A DNA stretch of 10,683 nt from JBBRMQ01 sp038230775 (lineage in GTDB: Bacteria > Acidobacteriota > Thermoanaerobaculia > Gp7-AA8). Under the pieces are notes generated by a model. That model had not been told where the DNA came from and searched no databases. It was given only the letters and a program-made list of their open reading frames with translations. This document shows positions 6,764-10,683 of this stretch, in pieces. The stretch covers positions 1 to 10,683 of the forward strand of contig JBBRMQ010000147.1 of the NCBI GenBank assembly GCA_038230775.1, read 5' to 3'. A program made the position numbers and the translations under genes. Numbering within the stretch: position 1 is the first letter of the stretch; each line of letters starts with the position of its first letter.

Positions 6764-7390
6764 GTGCGGTTGGTGTTCGGGCGATTCGTGTTCGACTCAC
6801 GCCTTCGCGCTCTGTCGAGCGGCGGCGCCGAGCTGAACCTGTCGCCGAAGGCGTTCGCTCTTCTGGAAGCACTGGTTGAAGCCCGCCCGGCGCCGGTGTC
6901 GAAGGAAGTTCTGTACGAGAGGCTGTGGCCGGAGACGTTCGTCGAGGCGGGAAACCTGCACAACCTCGTCTCCGAGATCCGTCGCACGATTGGCGACGCG
7001 GCGCATGAGACCGTGCGGACGATTCACGGTGTCGGATATTCGTTCGATGCGCGCGACGCCGAAGCTTCGAGCGGGATCTCGCCCTTCACTCTGGAGGTCG
7101 GCGGCGAGGAGATTCACCTGCCGCTGGGCGAGGCGATCATCGGACGCGATCCGGGCGCGCACGTCGTCATCGACTCGGCGGATGTCTCACGGCAGCACAT
7201 CCGGCTATTCGTCGCCGACGACCACGTGACTGTCGAAGACCTCGGCAGCAAGAACGGGACGTTCGTGCACGGCGAGCGGATCGCCGCGCCGGCCGTTCTG
7301 AGCGGCGACCATGATGAGGTCCGCGTCGGACGGACGAAGGTTGTGCTTCGAAAACGCGGAAACGTGGCGAAAACCGTGACTTCGAAATAG
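6764..7390 (+). CDS. One-component regulator: OmpR-type winged helix fused to FHA domain
   Basis: The 208-residue product begins with a Trans_reg_C (OmpR/PhoB-type) winged-helix DNA-binding domain at about 1-96. Its marks are FGRFVFDSRLRAL, LSPKAFALLEALVEA, VSKEVLYERLWPETFVEAGNL and the closing VRTIHGVGYSFD. An FHA domain follows at about 105-197 with the standard phosphothreonine-binding residues: G127-R128, S142-R-Q-H145 and N164-G165. There is no receiver domain and no membrane segment, so input probably comes from binding a phosphothreonine protein, for example a substrate of a Ser/Thr kinase such as the one at the left of this window. It is expected in the cytoplasm on DNA. Start choice: GTG 6764 sits six bases after TAGAAT (leaderless). 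GTG 6773 lies eight bases after AGGAG (6760-6764) and would remove three residues. The divergent JAMM gene starts 31 bases away, making shared control or autoregulation plausible. Confidence 0.9.
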   Translation: MRLVFGRFVFDSRLRALSSGGAELNLSPKAFALLEALVEARPAPVSKEVLYERLWPETFVEAGNLHNLVSEIRRTIGDAAHETVRTIHGVGYSFDARDAEASSGISPFTLEVGGEEIHLPLGEAIIGRDPGAHVVIDSADVSRQHIRLFVADDHVTVEDLGSKNGTFVHGERIAAPAVLSGDHDEVRVGRTKVVLRKRGNVAKTVTSK

Positions 7391-7437
7391 CGAGCGAGGG
7401 CCACCATGGGCAAAACGCGGGATTTCTGTGGAACGTG

Positions 7438-8223
7438 TTACTCGACGCCGAAGGTGATCGTCGTGAAGTCACTGACCCAGTCGAGGTCCTTGCGGTCACT
7501 TCGTCGAAGGCGTGTCGCGGTCAGCATGTAGCGGCCGGACCGCGGGACGACCACGGACGCCACTCCTTCCGCGTTTGGCATCACGACGGTGACACGGCCC
7601 GTTCCCTCGCGCTCCAGAACGATCGGCACGTCGCGAACGAGTGTGTCCTTGTTGCCGCTCCTCGCGATGAGCGCGATCTTGAGCGTGTCGCCGGCTTTCA
7701 ACATGGTCGGATCGGTTCCCTGCGGGACGAGCTCGAGGCCCATGTCCGCTGCGATCTGAAAGTCGTGCTGACGATCGCTGCAGCGGACGAACGTCTTCGC
7801 ATGTTTGGTGTAGCTCTCGCGCCAGCGGCCTGGATGGGCCTTCCACTCGGCGCGGATCGCGTCGGTTGCGGCGATGTCGTCGAGGTACTCGGCGACTTTA
7901 TCGGGCGTGAGGTCGAGCGTCTTCGGCGCGAGTTCCACCGCGACGATCGCGAGACCGCTCTCCGGTACATCGATTCGAAAGTCGAGCGAATGCGCGGCCG
8001 CGACGGGCGTGATGTTGACGCGCTTTCCCGCCACCCTCACGAACGCGCGCGCCACGCGTGACGGATCGATGGCGTAATCGAGTTTGCCGAACTCCATGCC
8101 ACTCGTCATGTGCAGCGTCACCGAGCCACAAGCGCCCTTGAAGCGATCGGGAGCGATCCACGTGTCGTGCGCCAGTGCCTGTGAAGCGACGCCGAAGACG
8201 AGGAGCAGAGAGATCCTTTTCAT
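7438..8223 (-). CDS. Periplasmic DUF4198-family protein
   Basis: The 261-residue product starts with a clean Sec signal peptide, MKRISLLLVFGVASQALA. Likely cleavage leaves a mature N-terminus HDTWIAP, the His-Asp-x-Trp start typical of DUF4198 proteins. The family-like stretch RWRESYTKHAKTFV spans 133-146. The C-terminal half (about 165-261) is beta-rich, with LKAGDTLKIALIARSGN and VPIVLEREGTG, like a carbohydrate-binding or transthyretin-like sandwich. DUF4198 proteins have been annotated as periplasmic components of cobalt/nickel uptake, but the function here is unproven and no metal transporter gene is in view. The start at 8223 is chosen because GGAGGA lies nine bases upstream and the signal peptide begins there. 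A 17-residue longer frame upstream is rejected. It converges with the FHA regulator across a 47-base gap with no clear terminator and diverges from the methyltransferase gene. Confidence 0.88.
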   Translation of the reverse strand: MKRISLLLVFGVASQALAHDTWIAPDRFKGACGSVTLHMTSGMEFGKLDYAIDPSRVARAFVRVAGKRVNITPVAAAHSLDFRIDVPESGLAIVAVELAPKTLDLTPDKVAEYLDDIAATDAIRAEWKAHPGRWRESYTKHAKTFVRCSDRQHDFQIAADMGLELVPQGTDPTMLKAGDTLKIALIARSGNKDTLVRDVPIVLEREGTGRVTVVMPNAEGVASVVVPRSGRYMLTATRLRRSDRKDLDWVSDFTTITFGVE

Positions 8224-8232
8224 GAATGTTTT

Positions 8233-8238
8233 TCCTCC
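8233..8238 (-). promoter_or_regulatory. Shine-Dalgarno site fixing the DUF4198 start
   Basis: GGAGGA on the minus strand lies nine bases before ATG 8223-8221. It selects the Met that opens the signal peptide over in-frame starts further upstream. Confidence 0.75.
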
Positions 8239-8280
8239 ATTGATTGACATGGATGAGACGCGATCAGGAAACACGCCGCG

Positions 8281-8286
8281 TACAAT
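8281..8286 (+). promoter_or_regulatory. Candidate -10 element (TACAAT), leaderless type
   Basis: TACAAT ends exactly six bases before the ATG at 8293. No Shine-Dalgarno sequence lies between or just upstream. The nearest TTGACA (8244-8249) is 31 bases away, too far to be its -35 box. The geometry predicts an mRNA that begins at the start codon. Confidence 0.55.
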
Positions 8287-8292
8287 TCACTC

Positions 8293-9111
8293 ATGCACTC
8301 AAGCAGTCCGCAAGCGAAAGAAATGGCCGACGAGTCGATGGTGAGGAATCTCGCCGCGCAGGCCGTCGCCATCTGGCCCCAGGAAGAACTGATCTTTGCC
8401 CGCCATCCTCTCGGCGATGCCGCCGTGCTCGACGTTGGATGCGGCACCGGGGAGATCACCGCGCGACTGGCCGAGGCGTTTCCGCGCGCTTCGTTCGTCG
8501 GCGTCGATCTGGAGCAGCCGCATCTCGACCGCGCGGCGGCGCGATGCGCTGCGTTCGGCTCGCGCGTCCGGTTTGAGGTCGCCGATGCTCTCGCGCTGCC
8601 GTACGACGACGGATCGTTCGACTTCGTCGTCTGCAGGCACGTGCTGCAGGCGGTCCCCGATGCCACTCGCGTGATGACCGAGATCCGCCGCGTGCTGCGC
8701 CCCGGCGGTCGCATGCATCTCATCACCGAGGATTACGGGATGCTGTGGTGTCATCCGACGGAGCTGGACGCGGACGGCTTCTGGCAACGGCTGCCTCCAC
8801 AATACGCGGCGGCGATCGGTTGCGATCTGCACATCGGCCGCAAGACCTTCACGATCCTTCACGACCTCGCCATGACGGAGATCGCAGTGGACTACGTCGT
8901 GGTGGACACGTTGCGGATCGAGCGCGAGACGTTCGCCCGCATCTGGGAAGCGTGGCGCGACGGGTACACCGAGTCGATGGCGCAGCACTGCGGCGTCTCG
9001 CGCCAGGAGATCGAGCAGCGCTGGCGGGAGATGATCGCGTGCGTTCGCGATCCGCGCGGCTACGCGCTCTGGCAGGTGCCGGTGTGGACGGCGGCGAAGC
9101 CTGAGCGATAG
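8293..9111 (+). CDS. Class I SAM-dependent methyltransferase
   Basis: The 272-residue product has the Rossmann methyltransferase core at about 43-150. Motif I is VLDVGCGTGEIT (45-56). The acidic residue at the end of strand 2 is D72 in FVGVDLEQ. Motif II/III-type segments are ADALALPYDDGSFDFVVC (97-114) and RRVLRPGGRMHLI (132-144). This places it in the Methyltransf_11/25-like group, which methylates small molecules, lipids or other acceptors using S-adenosylmethionine. The C-terminal 120 residues, with an Arg/Trp-rich helical stretch, probably form the substrate side and do not identify the acceptor. No signal peptide is seen, so it should be cytoplasmic. The start ATG lacks a Shine-Dalgarno site but sits six bases after TACAAT. 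Its stop overlaps the proposed start of the Smr gene by 11 bases, suggesting a two-gene transcript. Confidence 0.88.
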   Translation: MHSSSPQAKEMADESMVRNLAAQAVAIWPQEELIFARHPLGDAAVLDVGCGTGEITARLAEAFPRASFVGVDLEQPHLDRAAARCAAFGSRVRFEVADALALPYDDGSFDFVVCRHVLQAVPDATRVMTEIRRVLRPGGRMHLITEDYGMLWCHPTELDADGFWQRLPPQYAAAIGCDLHIGRKTFTILHDLAMTEIAVDYVVVDTLRIERETFARIWEAWRDGYTESMAQHCGVSRQEIEQRWREMIACVRDPRGYALWQVPVWTAAKPER

Positions 9112-9556
9112 AGCGTTCGCCCCGGGCGATCCCGTTCACGTCGCGGCCCTCGGCAAAGGGATCGTGCGCGAAGTGCGCAACGGCGGGCGCTATCTCGTCG
9201 AGATCGGCGGCCGTTCCATCGTGACGACCATCGATCAACTGACGCCGCAGGAGGCTGCTCGGAAATCAGCGCGGACGAAGAGGTCCGAGGTTTCCGCGAC
9301 GGTCTCACGCCGCATGGAAGAGACCTCGTCCTCGCTCGATCTTCATGGCAACACCGTCGACGAAGCGCTCGACCTCGTGAGCCGTTTCCTGAACGCCGCG
9401 TTTCTCGACGGAAACAGCGAAGTGCAAATCATCCACGGACGCAGCGGTGGAAAGTTGAAGTCGGCGCTGCACGCAGAGTTGAAGCGCATGCCGTCGATCC
9501 GTGGCTACGCGATCGATCCGCGTAATCCGGGCGTGACGATCGTGAAGCTGTCGTGA
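9101..9556 (+). CDS. Small Smr-domain protein with MutS2-like N-terminal beta region; non-standard start proposed
   Basis: The C-terminal Smr domain (about 78-151) shows SLDLHG (78-83) and the IIHGRSGGKLK motif (110-120) typical of Smr proteins, which bind or nick nucleic acid. Residues 6-48 (FAPGDPVHVAALGKGIVREV ... YLVEIGGRSIV ... QLTP) resemble the small KOW-like segment preceding Smr in MutS2 C-termini. A basic linker joins the two. The frame runs upstream without a stop to 9035, but the first ATG, GTG or TTG is GTG 9164, which would cut through the beta region. CTG at 9101 restores the whole region (LSDRAFAPGD) and overlaps the methyltransferase stop by 11 bases, so translational coupling is likely. 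The Smr part and stop are secure; the CTG start is inference, and automated tools would probably annotate 9164-9556. The protein lacks the MutS ATPase, so it is a stand-alone Smr protein, probably acting on branched DNA or on RNA. Confidence 0.82.
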   Translation: MSDRAFAPGDPVHVAALGKGIVREVRNGGRYLVEIGGRSIVTTIDQLTPQEAARKSARTKRSEVSATVSRRMEETSSSLDLHGNTVDEALDLVSRFLNAAFLDGNSEVQIIHGRSGGKLKSALHAELKRMPSIRGYAIDPRNPGVTIVKLS

Positions 9557-9583
9557 GCGAAGAAGCCGTGATGGCCGAGAGAA

Positions 9584-10657
9584 CTATTTCAACAGCGCTC
9601 GCGCGATCCGATCGCTGATCTCTGTGCCGAGGTCTCGGCCATTCAGGTCGACGAGATTGACGAGCACCGCGATCGTCAGATCGGAATTGGGGTACCACGC
9701 CAGGTTCGCCATGTAGCCGAGGATCGCGCCGTTGTGCCACACGCGAGGGCGGCCGTCGAGCGTGTCGACTACTAGCGCGTAGCCATAGTTTGTCTTCGTG
9801 CCATTTGTCAGCCGGTACGACGTGGCCATGCGCGCGTAGGAGGACGTGGACACGGCATGCCCGGTGACGAGCGCGTGGTTCCATCGCGCGAGGTCGGTCG
9901 CGGTCGAGCAGATCGCGCCTGCCGCGAACGCGAGGGACATGTCCGCGGGTTGGACCAGCTCAGTCGTCCCTGATTGTCGCCAGTACCCGGCACGGAGGGG
10001 CGTCTGGCAGTAGTCGGTCGATGTGAGGCCGAGGGGCAGAAAAAAGTTCTGTCTCATCGAGTGCGGGTAGGTGTCGGCGGTCAATCGCTCGAGGACCATG
10101 CCGAGGAGGTAGTAGTTCGAGTTGCTGTAGGACCAGGCCGTCCCGGGCGCGAACAGGCGAGGGCGCTGGTTAATCAGGCTCATCATCTCGCTTTGACTCC
10201 TCGCGAGGTAGGCGGTTGTCAGGAGATCGTTGTACTCCGGGATGCCGGAGGTATGCGTCAGCAGGTGCTCGATGGTGACGGTGGCGAATTTGGCGTCGAG
10301 CTCCGGCACGAATGTGCCGGCCTTCTCGTCCACGCGAAGTTTTCCCTGTTCGACGAGCCGCATGATCGCTGCGGCCGTGAATTGCTTGGTGATCGAGCCG
10401 ATCTCGAAGATGGTGCTCGTCTTCACCGGTACTTTCGTGCTGAGGTTCTCGACCCCGTACCCTTTCGCGAAGAGCGGCTCGTCGCCTTTCAGCACGGCAA
10501 TGCTGATGCCCGGGATGCCGCCCGCGATCGCATCGCGCGCGATGAGATCGACCGCCGTAAATTCAGTGGGATGAGGTACCGAGTGGCGTCGCGGTGCAGC
10601 GTGAACGTTGGGCGCGAGGAGCAGCAGGGCGGAGAGGATCGCGAGGGGACGGAACAT
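9584..10657 (-). CDS. Exported serine hydrolase, beta-lactamase/class C PBP-like
   Basis: The 357-residue product has a signal peptide, MFRPLAILSALLLLAPNVHA. Its catalytic motifs are those of the beta-lactamase family (Pfam Beta-lactamase, MEROPS S12-like). S88-I-T-K91 supplies the nucleophile and general base, Y177-S-N179 is the YxN motif, and H308-N-G310 is the HxG box replacing KTG. It also has the common HLLTHTSGIPEY segment (131-142) and FAPGTAWSYSNSNYYLLG (169-186). Such proteins act in the periplasm as D-amino-acid peptidases, esterases or lactamases; HxG favours an esterase or peptidase over a true beta-lactamase. No resistance claim can be made. ATG 10657 is chosen. TTG 10666 would add three residues but overlaps the presumed -10 box. 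There is no Shine-Dalgarno site. It converges with the Smr gene over a 27-base gap that shows no terminator. Confidence 0.92.
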   Translation of the reverse strand: MFRPLAILSALLLLAPNVHAAPRRHSVPHPTEFTAVDLIARDAIAGGIPGISIAVLKGDEPLFAKGYGVENLSTKVPVKTSTIFEIGSITKQFTAAAIMRLVEQGKLRVDEKAGTFVPELDAKFATVTIEHLLTHTSGIPEYNDLLTTAYLARSQSEMMSLINQRPRLFAPGTAWSYSNSNYYLLGMVLERLTADTYPHSMRQNFFLPLGLTSTDYCQTPLRAGYWRQSGTTELVQPADMSLAFAAGAICSTATDLARWNHALVTGHAVSTSSYARMATSYRLTNGTKTNYGYALVVDTLDGRPRVWHNGAILGYMANLAWYPNSDLTIAVLVNLVDLNGRDLGTEISDRIARALLK

Positions 10658-10665
10658 TCGAATCA

Positions 10666-10671
10666 ATTGTA
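10666..10671 (-). promoter_or_regulatory. Candidate -10 element (TACAAT), near-leaderless type
   Basis: Read on the minus strand, TACAAT ends eight bases before ATG 10657. No Shine-Dalgarno sequence lies in the short leader. Only 12 bases remain to the window edge, so any -35 box is outside it. This is the third TANAAT hexamer immediately before a start codon in this window. Confidence 0.45.
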
Positions 10672-10683
10672 AGGGGGCTTCTG

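Noticed and set aside
7400..7409. GCCACCATGG, identical to the eukaryotic Kozak consensus, opening a frame of about 40 codons
   Set aside because: It lies in the convergent gap of bacterial genes and runs antisense into the DUF4198 3' end. The product has no recognisable feature, so the match is probably chance.
8244..8249. TTGACA as a -35 box for the methyltransferase
   Set aside because: It is 31 bases from TACAAT, well beyond the 16-18 bases needed, and no other -10-like hexamer lies at the right distance.
9584..10657. Calling the serine hydrolase an antibiotic-resistance beta-lactamase or AmpC
   Set aside because: The third motif is HNG rather than KTG, and family members of this type are mostly esterases or peptidases. 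The sequence does not support a resistance claim.

Overview
The window is high-GC bacterial DNA, densely packed with nine genes, eight complete and one cut at the left edge. The mix suggests Acidobacteriota or a close relative. It includes a Ser/Thr kinase with a TolB-like domain and tetratricopeptide repeats (TPRs), a one-component winged-helix regulator of the type with a WPETFVE-like motif, and many secreted proteins with short Ala-rich signal peptides. This placement is inferred from gene content; there is no rRNA or tRNA to confirm it. No CRISPR array, insertion sequence, tRNA, rRNA or riboswitch was recognised. No gene-free stretch exceeds 300 bases; the longest is about 130 bases (6151-6279).

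Layout. 1-1800 (+): C-terminal part of a Ser/Thr protein kinase, beginning inside the catalytic loop. 1817-1885: a striking nested palindrome filling the convergent gap. 1888-6732 (-): three consecutive genes for exported proteins, each with a zinc-peptidase signature of a different fold. In transcription order they are a small JAMM/JAB protein, a 766-residue multidomain protein ending in a metzincin-like HExxH domain, and an M28 aminopeptidase-like protein. The last two are 9 bases apart and certainly look co-transcribed. 6764-7390 (+), divergent from that row: a fusion of an OmpR-type winged helix to an FHA domain. 7438-8223 (-): a periplasmic DUF4198 protein. 8293-9556 (+): a class I SAM-dependent methyltransferase followed, with overlapping ends, by a small Smr-domain protein that seems to lack a conventional start codon. 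9584-10657 (-): an exported serine hydrolase of the beta-lactamase/penicillin-binding-protein-like family.

How the parts may work together. The kinase and the FHA regulator form a plausible phosphothreonine signalling pair, since FHA domains bind phosphothreonine, although nothing in the sequence proves they are partners. The regulator sits head to head with the peptidase row and could control it. The peptidase row suggests breakdown or processing of proteins outside the cytoplasm.

Two translation-start styles alternate. The DUF4198 gene and the two large peptidase genes have clear Shine-Dalgarno sites. The regulator, methyltransferase and hydrolase genes instead have a TANAAT hexamer 6 to 8 bases before the start codon, which suggests leaderless mRNAs. 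The most unusual observations are the nested palindrome, the apparent CTG start of the Smr gene, the missing third zinc ligand in the metzincin-like motif, the three-fold peptidase row, and the fact that every TTA codon in the window is followed by GGC.
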